A stretch of DNA of 64,000 nt from Streptomyces diastatochromogenes (GCA_026913215.1 JAPTYK010000003.1:62001-126000), one strand, 5' to 3'. Numbered from the stretch's first letter, positions 10,725 to 20,218 are shown. A program made the numbers and translations. Notes: generated from the sequence alone by a model not told the origin.

Positions 10725-12137
10725 CTACTCCTTCGAGGCGCCCTTGACCGCGTCCTCCAGCTGGGCGCCGGTGTAGGCCTCCGCGTCGCGGAAGTACTCC
10801 ACCCGCAGGCTCTCGGGCCGGCGCACGCCGTTGTCGACGCGGTCCTTCTCGTACGCGTCGAGCAGCGCCTGCGCCTCGGCCGTGGCCTCGGCGAACCGCT
10901 CGGCGGGCAGGTCGCCGCGGCTCAGCACGTCGTCCATGGCCCGGGTCATGACGTCCTGGGCGCCGGCGAAGTCGCCGAAGAGCGCCCCGCGGCACGGCGG
11001 CACGCCCTCGCCCTGGCCCTCGTCGTACGAGCCGAGCTGGGCGCTCGCCAGACGGTGGTACGGGTTCTCCTCGAACCAGCCCTCGTCCTCCAAGAGGCGG
11101 TACGAGGAACGGGTGACCGGGACGAAGCTGCTGGCGATGTGCCGGTCGGCGGCGTTCCGCGGGTTGTTGAGGAACTGCATGAAGGCCAGCGCGCCGTCCT
11201 GCGTGACCTCGTCCAGGCCGTCGGCCAGCCACAGCGAGGTGCCCGCGATGATGTTGCCGCCGTACTCCACGCCGTCCCGCTGCGGGAAGCGCCCGACGGA
11301 CATCTCGAAGCCGGCGTTCTCGGCCGCCATCGCCATGTAGTTGAGGTCGTTCGACGAGGTGACGCGGATCGCCACGTCCTGGTCGGCGAAGGCCTTGATG
11401 TTGCCCTCCCAGTCCGGGATCTTCCCGGTGTAGAGGTAGTGGCCCTTGCGGTGCAGTTCGAGCCACCACTCCGCCCAGGTCAGCATCGCCTCCGAGGACA
11501 GGTCCAGACGGGTCGCCCGGCCCGCGCGGCCGTTGGCGTTGTCGGCGAGCTCACCGCCCTGGACCGCGAGCGCCTGCTGGAAGAACAGACCGTGGTTGGC
11601 CCAGGTGACACCGTGCGACGGGCCGCCCTCCAGGGCCGCCACGGCCTCGCAGGCCGCCTCGATCTCGGCCCAGGTCGTCGGCAGGGAGGTGACCCCCGCC
11701 TTGTCCAGCGCCGTCTTGTTGCCGTAGATCAGCATGGCGGTGACCACCGCCGGCATCGACGCGAGGTCGCCGTCCACCGAGTAGTACTCGCGCACCGCGG
11801 GGATGAGGTCGTCGAGGACCACCGGCTCGCCGAGGATCTCCGTACGGCCCGCGATCGCCTTCTGCACCGAGGTGAACAGCGGCTTGCCGTCACGGGTGCG
11901 CGAGTCCCGGGCGGCCTGGGTGACCGCGAAGTAGTACTCCGCGACGGCCGGGGGACGGCCCGCGTCGGCGGCCTCGGCGATCTGCTGCGACAGCAGCCGG
12001 AAGTCACGGCCCTCGATGTTGATCTCGTACTCGGGGTGCGCCTCCTCGAACTCCGCCCCCAGCCGGTGGAGCCGGTCCATGTAGCCGGGGAACGTCAGGT
12101 CGGCCACCCAGACGTCGATCACGGTCTTGGCCGTCAT
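10725..12137 (-). CDS. Leaderless family 1 solute-binding-fold protein
   Basis: A 470-residue protein with the fold of sugar-type ABC solute-binding proteins. It shows RLGAEFEEAHPEYEINIE, a hinge region with YGNKTALDKAGVTSLPTTWAE, and GGNIIAGTSLWLADGLDE late in the chain. It has no signal peptide or lipobox: the first residues already form the first beta strand (MTAKTVIDVWVADLTFPGY). No ABC permease or ATPase lies nearby. It therefore probably works in the cytosol as a binding protein or a repurposed enzyme. ATG 12137 is preferred over 12149 because GAGG is spaced correctly before it. It lies 49 bp downstream of the epoxide hydrolase, probably co-transcribed. Confidence 0.8.
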   Translation of the reverse strand: MTAKTVIDVWVADLTFPGYMDRLHRLGAEFEEAHPEYEINIEGRDFRLLSQQIAEAADAGRPPAVAEYYFAVTQAARDSRTRDGKPLFTSVQKAIAGRTEILGEPVVLDDLIPAVREYYSVDGDLASMPAVVTAMLIYGNKTALDKAGVTSLPTTWAEIEAACEAVAALEGGPSHGVTWANHGLFFQQALAVQGGELADNANGRAGRATRLDLSSEAMLTWAEWWLELHRKGHYLYTGKIPDWEGNIKAFADQDVAIRVTSSNDLNYMAMAAENAGFEMSVGRFPQRDGVEYGGNIIAGTSLWLADGLDEVTQDGALAFMQFLNNPRNAADRHIASSFVPVTRSSYRLLEDEGWFEENPYHRLASAQLGSYDEGQGEGVPPCRGALFGDFAGAQDVMTRAMDDVLSRGDLPAERFAEATAEAQALLDAYEKDRVDNGVRRPESLRVEYFRDAEAYTGAQLEDAVKGASKE

Positions 12138-12186
12138 GCCATGCCTCATCTCTCTCGTGGAAGTGCGAACGGTTCGGCGACGCGCG

Positions 12187-13356
12187 TCAGGCGGCGACGG
12201 CGACGGGCCGGAGCGCCCGCGCGAAGGCGCGGATGTCCCCGGTCAGCGCGGCGGGCTGCTCCAGCGCCGCGAAGTGACCGCCCTGCTCGAACTCGGTCCA
12301 GTGCGTGATGTTCGGGAGGTCGCGGTCGGCGAAGCGGCGGATCGGCACGAAGATGTCGTCCGGGAAGACGGCGACGCCGACCGGCACGGTCACCGGCGGC
12401 GGCACGGCGCCGCTCGCGGCGGCCCGGACACCGGCGGCGCCCTCGTAGTAGAACTGCGCGGACGAACCGGCGGTGGCCGTCAGCCAGTAGATCGTCACGT
12501 TCGTCAGCAGCCGGTCGCGGTCGACCGCGTCCTCCGGCAGCTCCGTCGCGCCGGTCCAGTCGAGGAACTTCTCGACGATCCAGGCGAGCTGGCCGACGGG
12601 GGAGTCGGTGAGCCCGTACGCGAGGGTCTGCGGGCGGGTCTGCTGGAGCTTCATGTAACCGGAGAGCTCCGCGTCGAACCGGGCCAGCTTGCCCAGGCGC
12701 GCCTGGTCGCGCTCGTCCAGGCCCTCGAACTCGGCGGGGTCCCCGGACGGGAAGGTCATCAGCATGTTCACGTGCACGCCGAGCACGTGCTCGGGGTCGA
12801 CGCGGCCGAGCTCCAGGGAGATCACCGCACCGGCGTCGCCGCCCTGCGCGATGTACTTCCCGTAGCCCAGGCGGGCCATCAGCTCGGCCCAGGCGCGGGC
12901 GATCCGCGGGGTGTCCCAGCCGGTCTCGGTCAGCGTGGAGAAGCCGTAGCCCGGGAGCGAGGGGATCACCAGGTGGAAGGCCTCGGCCGGGTCGCCGCCG
13001 TGCGCGCGCGGGTCCGTCAGCGGACCGATCACGTCCAGGAACTCGGCGACCGAGCCCGGCCAGCCGTGCGTGAGGAGGAGCGGGGTGGCGTCCGGCTCGG
13101 GGGAGGTGACGTGCAGGAAGTGCACCTGCGCGCCGTCGATCTCCTCGACGAACTGCGGGTACGCGTTCAGCTGCGCCTCGGCCGCCCGCCAGTCGAAGGA
13201 GGTGCGCCAGTACTCGGCGAGCTCCTTGAGGTAGCCGACCGGAACACCCCGGTCCCAGCCGACGCCGGGCAGCTCGTCCGGCCAGCGCGTCGCGTCGAGG
13301 CGGCGGTGCAGGTCGTCGAGCTGGGCCTGCGGGATGTCGATGCGGAAGGGATGCAT
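12187..13356 (-). CDS. Epoxide hydrolase (SgcF/NcsF2-like)
   Basis: A 389-residue alpha/beta-hydrolase epoxide hydrolase. The N-terminal EHN domain contains RLDATRWPDELPGVGWDRGVP. The oxyanion motif is THGWPGS (about residue 100), the nucleophile Asp is in QGGDAGAVIS (about residue 172) and the C-terminal His is in FEQGGHFAALEQP (about residue 362). Close relatives in C-1027, neocarzinostatin and kedarcidin clusters (SgcF, NcsF) open an epoxide on the enediyne core to a vicinal diol. Its presence beside the apoprotein and aminomutase is a main reason to think of an enediyne-related pathway. A regulon motif lies 131 bp upstream. Confidence 0.85.
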   Translation of the reverse strand: MHPFRIDIPQAQLDDLHRRLDATRWPDELPGVGWDRGVPVGYLKELAEYWRTSFDWRAAEAQLNAYPQFVEEIDGAQVHFLHVTSPEPDATPLLLTHGWPGSVAEFLDVIGPLTDPRAHGGDPAEAFHLVIPSLPGYGFSTLTETGWDTPRIARAWAELMARLGYGKYIAQGGDAGAVISLELGRVDPEHVLGVHVNMLMTFPSGDPAEFEGLDERDQARLGKLARFDAELSGYMKLQQTRPQTLAYGLTDSPVGQLAWIVEKFLDWTGATELPEDAVDRDRLLTNVTIYWLTATAGSSAQFYYEGAAGVRAAASGAVPPPVTVPVGVAVFPDDIFVPIRRFADRDLPNITHWTEFEQGGHFAALEQPAALTGDIRAFARALRPVAVAA

Positions 13357-13486
13357 GAGCGCTCCGGAGAAGGCTGACCGCCGGTGGCGGGTCATCGGTC
13401 GAAGGGGGGCGGGCTCGCGGAGGCCGGGACCCGTCCCGGAACACCCGGAGCGCCCAGCCGTATCGTCCGCCGCCGCCGAAACCGCA

Positions 13487-13503
13487 CGCATCTTGCGGAT
13501 TGC
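13487..13503 (-). promoter_or_regulatory. Regulon motif copy 6
   Basis: Reads GCA, ATCCGC, AAGATGCG on the minus strand, 131 bp upstream of the epoxide hydrolase, the longest such distance in the window. It forms a divergent pair with copy 7. Confidence 0.7.
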
Positions 13504-13540
13504 TCCACCTGCCTCCCGTACGGCCGGGAGCCCAAGAAGG

Positions 13541-13557
13541 GCAGTCACGAAGATGCG
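13541..13557 (+). promoter_or_regulatory. Regulon motif copy 7
   Basis: Reads GCA, GTCACG, AAGATGCG, 80 bp upstream of the zinc-ribbon methyltransferase. The copy 6/copy 7 pair covers both divergent promoters in the 280-bp gap 13357-13636. Confidence 0.7.
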
Positions 13558-13636
13558 GCGGCCTCCGGGCCGCTGGCAGCGTGACGGTCGCGCGTGGCGC
13601 CGGCGCCTGCCGCACAGATCCTGGAAGGACACGGAG

Positions 13637-15176
13637 ATGAACGTTTCCACCGCCCCCGCTCCCGCGATCGTCGGCCTCGCCGACGCCTTCGTCGCGGCCG
13701 CGCCCGACGGTGTGGCCGGGAGTTCCGCACGCTGGTGGACGCCCTGTGGGAGGACGGCACGGCGAACGCGGAGGCCCTGGCCGCCGTCCCCGCGCTCGTG
13801 GCGGCCCTGGAGCGGGCCGGCACCGACCGCAAGGGGTATCTGGCCGTCCTCCTCGGCCTGCTCGCCGAGACGGAGTACCCGGACCTCGACGGCCCGCTCG
13901 CCGGCGCCGTCCGCGGACACCTCGACACCTACCTGGAGCTGCTCGCCACCCCGGGCATCGGCACGCCGCTCACCCTCGGCCTGCTCTACCTCCTCGCGCA
14001 CTTCCCCGGCGAGCGCGACCGCATCCTCGCCGTGGCCACCACGCTGGACCTGGAGGCCGAGGACCTCTCCCGCCTGGACCGCGCGCTGAGCACCCTCGAC
14101 TTCGAGCGCCCCGACCTCGGCCGGGTGTGGCCCTCGCCGTCGGCGTGGACCCTGAACGAGGACGAGCGCGCCTTCGACCAGGGCTGGATCAAGGAACTGG
14201 CGCCCGAGCAGCTCGTGGCGAACTGGGAGAACGACACCCGCACCGTCTTCGGCTGCACCGGCGCCCGCGCCTACTGGGCGGTGTGCAACGGAGACCCCCG
14301 CAACCTGCCCGCCGCGCCGGTCCCCGAGCGCCGCGAGGTCACCGCCCCGGTCGCCGACGCCGCCCTGTTCGCCCCGCACCTCGGCGCGCTGCGCTGCCCT
14401 CCTGCCAGGGATCGCTGGAGTCCCACGACGGCGTCGCGCGCTGCGGCGGCTGCCAGGCGCGCTACCCGGTCGCCGGCGGCATCCTCGACCTGACCGCGAC
14501 GGCGGCCGAAGGCGACGACGCCGCGGCCGACTTCCTGGAGAAGCTCTCCCGCGTGCCCAGCATGGGCCTGTTCTACGAGGCCGTCGCCCGTCCCGCGTTC
14601 CTGCGGGTCTCCGGTTCCGACTGGGGCGGCGCGGTCTCCCCCGAGGACGAGGACCGCTACATCGCCGAGCACGTGCGCCCCGTCGACGGACCCGTCCTCG
14701 ACCTGGGCGCCGGGGCCGGCCGCTGGACCGCCGTCATCGCCGAGACGGTCGGCGCCGAGCGCCTCGTCGCCCTCGACGCGGCGCTGCCCATGCTCAACGT
14801 GCTGCGCGAGCGGCTCCCCGAGGTGCCCTCCGTCCTCGCCTCCGCCGCCGAACTGCCCTTCGAGGACGCCTCGCTGGGCGCGGTCGTCTGCTGGAACGCC
14901 CTCCAGGCCTTCTACGCCGACGCCGGCGCGGCGATCGCCGAGGTCAGCCGCGTCCTGCGGCCCGGCGGCACCTTCACCCTGATGACGTTCCGCCGCTCCG
15001 ACGACCCCGTCTACCGCTACTTCCAGTCCGCCCACCGCTTCCCCCAGCACCAGGGCGGCCTGCAGCTCTTCGACCTCGACGACCTGAAGCGCTGGCTCGC
15101 CGACGCCGGCCTGACGATCCGCGAGGAGAGCGGCCCGGGGACGTTCGTGTTCCTGACGGCCGTGCGCGCGCACTGA
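13637..15176 (+). CDS. Class I methyltransferase with zinc-ribbon and unknown N-terminal domain (frameshifted)
   Basis: About 510 residues after joining three frames, with breaks near 13715 and 14395-14405. An all-helical N-terminal half of about 250 residues is not recognised. A Trm112-like zinc ribbon follows (C-x-G near SLESHDGVARCGGCQARYP), then a Rossmann methyltransferase with SAM motif VLDLGAGAGRW, LVALDAALPMLN and RVLRPGGTFTLMTF. It probably methylates an O, N or C position of the small-molecule product; no substrate can be read from sequence. GGAG lies before ATG 13637. A BBE-like flavoprotein follows 24 bp behind. Confidence 0.75.
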
Positions 15177-15200
15177 CCCAGACAAGGAAGAACCCCTGAC

Positions 15201-16585
15201 ATGAACCAGCACGACGTCCTCCAGGAGCCCTTCGCGGCACCCGGCTCCCCGGAGTACGACGAGGCCACGGGCGTCTTCAACCTCGCCGCCCCCGCCCGCC
15301 CCGACGTGGCCGTGACCGTCCGCACCGTCGACGAGGTCCGCGCCGCCGTCCGCACGGCGGCCGAGTGGGACCTGCCCGTACGGGTCCACACCACCGGCCA
15401 CGCCTCCGGCGCGCGCCCGGCCGTCGACCGCGGCGTGCTCCTGCGCACCCGCCTCGGCGGCGGCGTCGAGATCGACGCCGAGCGCCGCGTCGCCCGCGTT
15501 CCGGCCGGTACGACCTGGGGCGAGGTCGTCACGGCGGCCGCGCCCCACGGCCTGGCCGCCCCGCACGGCTCCGCCGGTCACGTCGGCGTCGTCGGCTATC
15601 TGCTCGGCGGCGGCGTCAGCTTCTACGGCCGGCACACCGGACTCGCCGCCAACAGCGTCCGCGCGATCGAACTCGTCACCGCCGACGGGGAGCAGGTCCG
15701 CACCGACGCCGAGAACGACCCCGAGCTGTTCCGGGCGCTGCGCGGCGGAGGCGGCGGCTTCGGCGTCGTCACCGCCGTCGAGGTCGAGCTCTTCCCGGTG
15801 GCCAAGGTGATCACCGGAGCCACCTACTGGTCCGCGGCCCTGGCCCGCCCGCTGCTCGCCGCCTGGCGCGACTGGGCCCGCACGGCGCCGCGCAACGCGA
15901 CGACCTCGCTGCGCGTGATGAACCTCCCGCCCGTCCTGGGCGTCCCGCCGACCCTGGCGGCCGGCCCGGTGCTGTGCGTCGACGGCGCGGTCTTCGCCGC
16001 CACGCCGGACGAGGTGACGGCGGCGGAACGCGACGCCGAGGAGCTGCTGGCACCGCTGCGCGCGATCGCCGAACCGCTCCTCGACACCTGGGCGCTCACC
16101 GACGCGGCCGGGGTGCTCGACGCCCACATGGACCCGGCCGACCCGGTCCCGTTCATCGGCGACCACCTGCTCCTCGGAGAGCTCTCCGACGAGGCGGCCG
16201 AAGCGTTCCTGGACGTCGTCGGCGAGGGCTCCGGGTCCCCGCTGGTCGTCGCCACCCTCCGCCAGCTCGGCGGGGCGTTCGCGGACGCGGACCCGCGCGG
16301 CGGCGTGCTGAACCAGGTGGACGCGGCCTTCGCGTACATGGGGTCGGGCCCGCCGTTCGGACCGGTCACCGTCGAGGACCTCGAAGCGCACTGCGCGAAG
16401 GTGCGCGCCGCGCTGGAACCCTGGGACACCGGGACCACCGTGCCCTCCCTGGTCGAGGGCGCGGACCGGCCGCAGCGTCACCTCGACGCCGGGGCCGTCG
16501 CGGCCGTGGACCGGGTCCGGGCGCGGGTCGACCCGCACGGCCGGTTCTCCGGCGACATCGCCCCGGCGCGAGCGCGGCGGGCTGA
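15201..16585 (+). CDS. FAD-linked oxidoreductase (berberine-bridge-enzyme type)
   Basis: About 460 residues. The FAD-binding type 4 domain has VHTTGHASGARP, where the His can carry 8-alpha-linked FAD, and GHVGVVGYLLGGGVSFYGR, which lacks the Cys used for the second covalent link in BBE. ALRGGGGGFGVVTAVEVELFP follows. The C-terminal end is probably off by one base near 16565, so the chain most likely ends in the frame stopping at 16585. It would oxidise an alcohol, sugar or amine or form a ring. Its start is 24 bp after the methyltransferase and the unit ends at a terminator. Confidence 0.8.
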
Positions 16586-16602
16586 GCCCGCTCCCTCCGC
16601 AC

Positions 16603-16641
16603 GCCGGACGGCGCGGCCCCTCGGGGACCGCGCCGTCCGGC
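16603..16641. terminator. Bidirectional terminator hairpin
   Basis: GCCGGACGGCGCGG and CCGCGCCGTCCGGC form a 14-bp perfect stem around a CCCCTCGGGGA core that itself pairs. It lies between the convergent FAD oxidoreductase and apoprotein genes. Confidence 0.85.
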
Positions 16642-16747
16642 TTCCTGCCCGGTCCGCGCCCGGAACGCGCCCGAGCCCCGGCCGTCGGCTGGCGGCCGAC
16701 GTGCCAGGGGCTCCGGAGGGGGGGACGTGGGCGTCGCCGCCCGCGGA

Positions 16748-17176
16748 CTACTTGAAGCTGATGTTCTGGAAGCCGCCCGTACCCAGGTCGTTCATCACGG
16801 ACACGAAGGTCTGGGTGGCCTTGGCGTCGACCGTGCCCCAGATGTTGCCGCTGGCGTCGACGACCGCCTGGTAGGAGCTGTGGACGACCAGCGAGCTGTT
16901 GATGTTGCCGTTGGCGTCCGAGGTGACGTCCACCGCGGTGGTCTTGTCACAGCCGTACTTGCCGGGCGCCACCTGCGCGCACTGGCCGATGTGGAAGACC
17001 GTGTTCGGGGTGAGACCGGAAGCGGTGACGGCGACCTGCTGGTTGTTCGCGAGACCCGTCGCCGGCGAGACCGAGACCGTGGTGGCGGCCGAGGCGGAGG
17101 TCTGCAGGGCGAGCGCCAGACCGGCGGCAGCGGCGGAGACGGCGACGACGCGGGCGAGCTTGTTCTTGACGATCAT
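16748..17176 (-). CDS. Neocarzinostatin-family secreted apoprotein
   Basis: A 142-residue preprotein with a Sec signal peptide of about 30 residues (basic MIVKNK, then a hydrophobic Ala/Leu core ending TSASA). The mature part is about 112 residues, the length of neocarzinostatin and C-1027 apoproteins. Family features are VSVSPATGLANNQQVAVTASG, the first disulfide pair in HIGQCAQVAPGKYGCD, DANGNINSSLVVHSSY and a WGTVDA...NISF end. The second disulfide of the family (VDC-x4-C) is missing: the region reads VDAKATQTF. Such apoproteins bind and stabilise a labile enediyne chromophore outside the cell. ATG 17176 has GGAG eight bases upstream; ATG 17191 has no ribosome-binding site. Confidence 0.85.
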   Translation of the reverse strand: MIVKNKLARVVAVSAAAAGLALALQTSASAATTVSVSPATGLANNQQVAVTASGLTPNTVFHIGQCAQVAPGKYGCDKTTAVDVTSDANGNINSSLVVHSSYQAVVDASGNIWGTVDAKATQTFVSVMNDLGTGGFQNISFK

Positions 17177-17292
17177 TTTCTTTGACTCCATGTCAGATGT
17201 GAGGGGAAGAACGGACGTTGGGGCCCGGTGTGGTGTTTCTTGGGGGCCGTTCCCCTGTCCACCGAGAACATTACGAGTCCTTGATCATCGCT

Positions 17293-17309
17293 GGCATCTT
17301 CGAGGTTGC
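17293..17309 (-). promoter_or_regulatory. Regulon motif copy 8
   Basis: Reads GCA, ACCTCG, AAGATGCC on the minus strand, 117 bp upstream of the apoprotein start. It is the only copy ending in C. It links the secreted binding protein to the enzyme genes. Confidence 0.6.
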
Positions 17310-17310
17310 T

Positions 17311-17338
17311 TCATGAAACTCACCATTCCGTTTCATGA
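17311..17338 (-). repeat. Perfect inverted repeat upstream of apoprotein gene
   Basis: TCATGAAAC (17311-17319) and GTTTCATGA (17330-17338) are perfect 9-bp arms around a 10-base loop, two bases from regulon motif copy 8 on its upstream side. The AT-rich arms in very GC-rich DNA suggest an operator for a second regulator or a promoter-proximal cruciform. They also lie just beyond the 3' end of the aminomutase gene. Confidence 0.5.
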
Positions 17339-17395
17339 CGAGGGCCCCCACCCGATCCAGCGGATGGAGGCCCTCCCCATGAAGCGCGCCGCCGG

Positions 17396-18944
17396 TCAGC
17401 GCAGCTCGACGTCCGTGTACTTCGCGAGCGCGGCCAGGAACTCCCCGCGCGACAGGGCCGCCGCGACGAGCTCGATGTCGTCGGCCATGGAGCGGTCCAC
17501 GCCCAGCATCGGCACCAGGGAGCGCACCGCGTCGTACGTCGCCTGGGACGCGGGGCTCAGCTCGTCGAAGCGCCGGGAGACGTCGACGGCCTGGGCGACG
17601 GCGAGGTACTCCACCGCGAGGATCCGGTTGTTGTTGCCCAGCACCCGGCGGGCGTTGCGGGCCGCGACCAGGCTCATGCTGACGACGTCCTCGTCACCGC
17701 CGCCGAACGGCACGGACTGGGTGGACGCCGGACCTATCGTGCGGTTCTCGGCGACCAACGCGCTCGCCGGGTGCCGGGCTCCGGCGAAACCGCGGTTCAG
17801 GCCGGGGGACGCGGCGACCAGGAACGCGGGCAGCCCGTGCTCGGGGTGCCCGCTCAGCAGCCGGTCGAGCTGGCGCTCGGCCAGCACCCCGAGCTGGGTG
17901 AGGGCGATGGCCACGAAGTCGAGGACGAACGCGAGCGGTTGTCCGTGGGAGTTCGCCCCGTGGAAGACCTCGCCGTCCTCGAAGAACAGCGGATCGCCCC
18001 CGGACGAGTTGAGCTCGGTCTCCAGGGTGCTCCGCGCGTGGCGCAGGGTGTCGCGCACCCGCCGAGGATCTGAGGCACGGCACGCAGCGTGGAGGCCCGC
18101 TGCGACCGCCGGCCGGCCTCCCCGCCGCCGTGACCGACCGACTGCCGGCCAGCAGCTCCCGCAGGTTGGCGGCCGAGTCCACCTGACCCGGATGGGGACG
18201 GCCCGCCTCGTGCCCCCGGGCGAGGAAGGGACCGGCCGCACCGCACAGGACGTCGTTGAGCAGCGCCGAGACCAGCTCGGCCTGCCGGGTCTGCAGCAGC
18301 GCCCGCTCCACGACCAGCGAGCCGACCCCGGCCGTGGCCGACACGCCGTCGATCAGCGCGCGGCCCTCCTCGACCCGCAGGTCGAGCGGAGCGATCCCCT
18401 CCGCGGCCAGGACGCCGGCGGTCTCCACGGGCCTCCCGTCCCGCAGGACGTACCCCTCCCCGATGAGGGTGCTCGCCAGGTGCGCCAGCGGGACGAGGTC
18501 GCCCGCGCCGACCGAGCCCACCTCGGGGACGGCGGGGACGATGCCCCGGTTCAGGTACAGGGAGAGCCGGTCCAGGACGACCGGGCGCACCGCCGAATGC
18601 CCCCGGGCGAGGGTGTTGAGGCGCGCCGCCACCACGGCCCGCGCCTCGTCCTCCGCGAACAGCGGCCCCACCCCGCAGCTGTGGCTGCGTATCAGGTTGT
18701 GCTGCAGCTCGGCCTCCTCCCACGACCCCGGCGGCAGCGGGACCGGCCCGCCGTACCCCGTGGTGGCGCCGTCGACGGGGCTCCCGCTGCGCGAGCTCGT
18801 CGAGCACCGCCCTGCCGCGCAGGGCCCCGGCCGTCGCCTGGGGAGTCACGCGGGCCGTGGCCCCTCCTCGGCGACGCGCCGGAGCGCGGCGACCGTGAGG
18901 GTCCGGCCGTCGAAGGAGACGGTGTGGTTCGGGTGGGACGGCAC
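17396..18944 (-). CDS. SgcC4-like MIO aminomutase/ammonia-lyase (several frame breaks)
   Basis: Homologue of tyrosine 2,3-aminomutases such as C-1027 SgcC4, which make beta-tyrosine. Recognisable pieces are TTGYGGP, RSHSCGVGPLFAEDEARAV, ARLNTLARGHSAVRP, STLIGEGYVLRDGRPVE, LNSSGGDPLFFEDGEVFHGANSHGQP (split by other text here), ENRTIGPASTQSVPFGGG and NARRVLGNNNRILAVEYLA. Frame changes occur near 18690-18800 and again near 18060-18160, where about 17 residues of the loop before LRAVPQ are also absent. The MIO-forming Ala-Ser-Gly is reduced to Ala-Gly (SVGAGDLVPL). The start is GTG 18944 with GGAG before it. Whether it is active is doubtful as written. The P450 gene lies upstream in the same direction. 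Confidence 0.8.
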
Positions 18945-18988
18945 GCTGCACTCCAGGGCGTGGACGGGGTACGGACGGACGCGCGCGG

Positions 18989-20218
18989 CTATGCCGGTCC
19001 GGGCTGCCAGGGCAGCTCCCGGCCGCCGAAACCGTCCGCGTCCACCCACAGCGCGCGCAGCCCGCGCAGCACGGCGTGGGAGCGGTAGGCCGGACTGCCC
19101 AGGGCGAAGCGCGCCCCGTGGACCCGCTGGGCGAAGCGGGTCAGCACGGTCTCCGCGATCAGGCGGGCCAGCGGCGCGCCGAGACAGCGGTGCGGTCCCG
19201 TGCCGAAAGCGAGGTGGCCGGACGTGCCGTCCGGGGCGAAGACGTCGGGGCTGGGCCGGAAGGCGGGATCGCGGTGGGCGCGGCGAGCAGCAGCACCATC
19301 ACGGTGCCGCGCGGCACGCGCGTGCCGCACAGGTCGAGGTCGGCGCCGGCACGGCGCTGGAGGACCTGGAGCGGAGGATCGAGACGCAGGGTCTCCTCCA
19401 CCAGGCGCCGGGCGTGGCCCGGCTCGCGCCGCAGGACGTCGAGCTCGTGCGGGGCCCGCAGCAGCGCCAGGACGCCGCCCGACACGAGGGCGGCGGTCGT
19501 CGCGTACCCGCGGCCGAGCAGGAACAGGCGGCCGAGACCGTCTCGGCGTCGGTGAGCCGGTCGCCGCACCCCTCCGCGCGCAGCAGCCGCGGCAGCAGAC
19601 CGGCGTCCTCGGTCCGGTGGCGCACCGCGTCGGCGAGGTACGCCTCCAGCTCGGCCTCCGCCTGCCGGTGCTCCGCCGGACCCTCCGGGTCGCCCGCGCC
19701 GCTGAGCGCCGCACGCGGGTCCGGGGCGGGGAGAGCGCCATGGCCCGCCGGTGCAGCCACGGCCCGTCGGCGGACGGGAGGCCCAGCAGCCGGGACAGGA
19801 CGGCCATCGGCACGGGATGGGCGAGGTCGCTGACCGCCTCCAGCCTGCCGCGGGCCGCCACCGAGTCCAGACGGTCGTCGACGAGGGACCGGACGAGCGG
19901 CGCGAGGACCGCCATGGCGTCCGGCGAGAAGGCGCGCTCCACCCCCTCGCGCGAGCGGGACGCGGAGAACGGGCAGCCGGCGACGGAGGGCGTCAGGGCG
20001 TCCGTCGCGCGCAGGGCGGCCTCGCAGTGCGCGTACGAGGAGAGGACCACGGTCCCGCTCCCGAACCACACCGGACCCGCCTCCCGGACGCGACGCAGCA
20101 GGGGGTACGGGTCGGCGCGGACGTCACCGTCGAGGAACCCCAGCACGAGGCCGCGGGCCTCGTCCTGGTCGACTCCCCGCCGGGAGGAAGGGCGCACCGC
20201 CGAACGACCGCTTTCCAT
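18989..20218 (-). CDS. Cytochrome P450, second copy (several frame breaks)
   Basis: P450 of about 410 residues in at least three frames, with breaks near 19730, 19550 and 19290. Visible are an N-terminal VLGFLDGDVRADPYPLLRRVREAGPV, the ExxR motif EETLRLDPPLQVLQR, and the haem loop FGTGPHRCLGAPLARLIAE with the Cys ligand. The I-helix reads FLLGRGYATTAALVSGG: the acidic residue that normally precedes the threonines is Ala here. If this is not a sequencing artefact, oxygen activation may differ, as in some P450s for nitrene, peroxide or phenol-coupling chemistry. Its stop (TAG 18989) is 44 bp from the aminomutase start, so the two are probably one operon. Confidence 0.8.
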   Translation of the reverse strand: MESGRSAVRPSSRRGVDQDEARGLVLGFLDGDVRADPYPLLRRVREAGPVWFGSGTVVLSSYAHCEAALRATDALTPSVAGCPFSASRSREGVERAFSPDAMAVLAPLVRSLVDDRLDSVAARGRLEAVSDLAHPVPMAVLSRLLGLPSADGPWLHRRAMALSPPRTRVRRSAARATRRVRRSTGRRRPSWRRTSPTRCATGPRTPVCCRGCCARRGAATGSPTPRRSRPPVPARPRVRDDRRPRVGRRPGAAAGPARARRPAARAGPRPAPGGGDPASRSSAPGPPAPCRRRPRPVRHARAARHRDGAAARRAHRDPAFRPSPDVFAPDGTSGHLAFGTGPHRCLGAPLARLIAETVLTRFAQRVHGARFALGSPAYRSHAVLRGLRALWVDADGFGGRELPWQPGPA

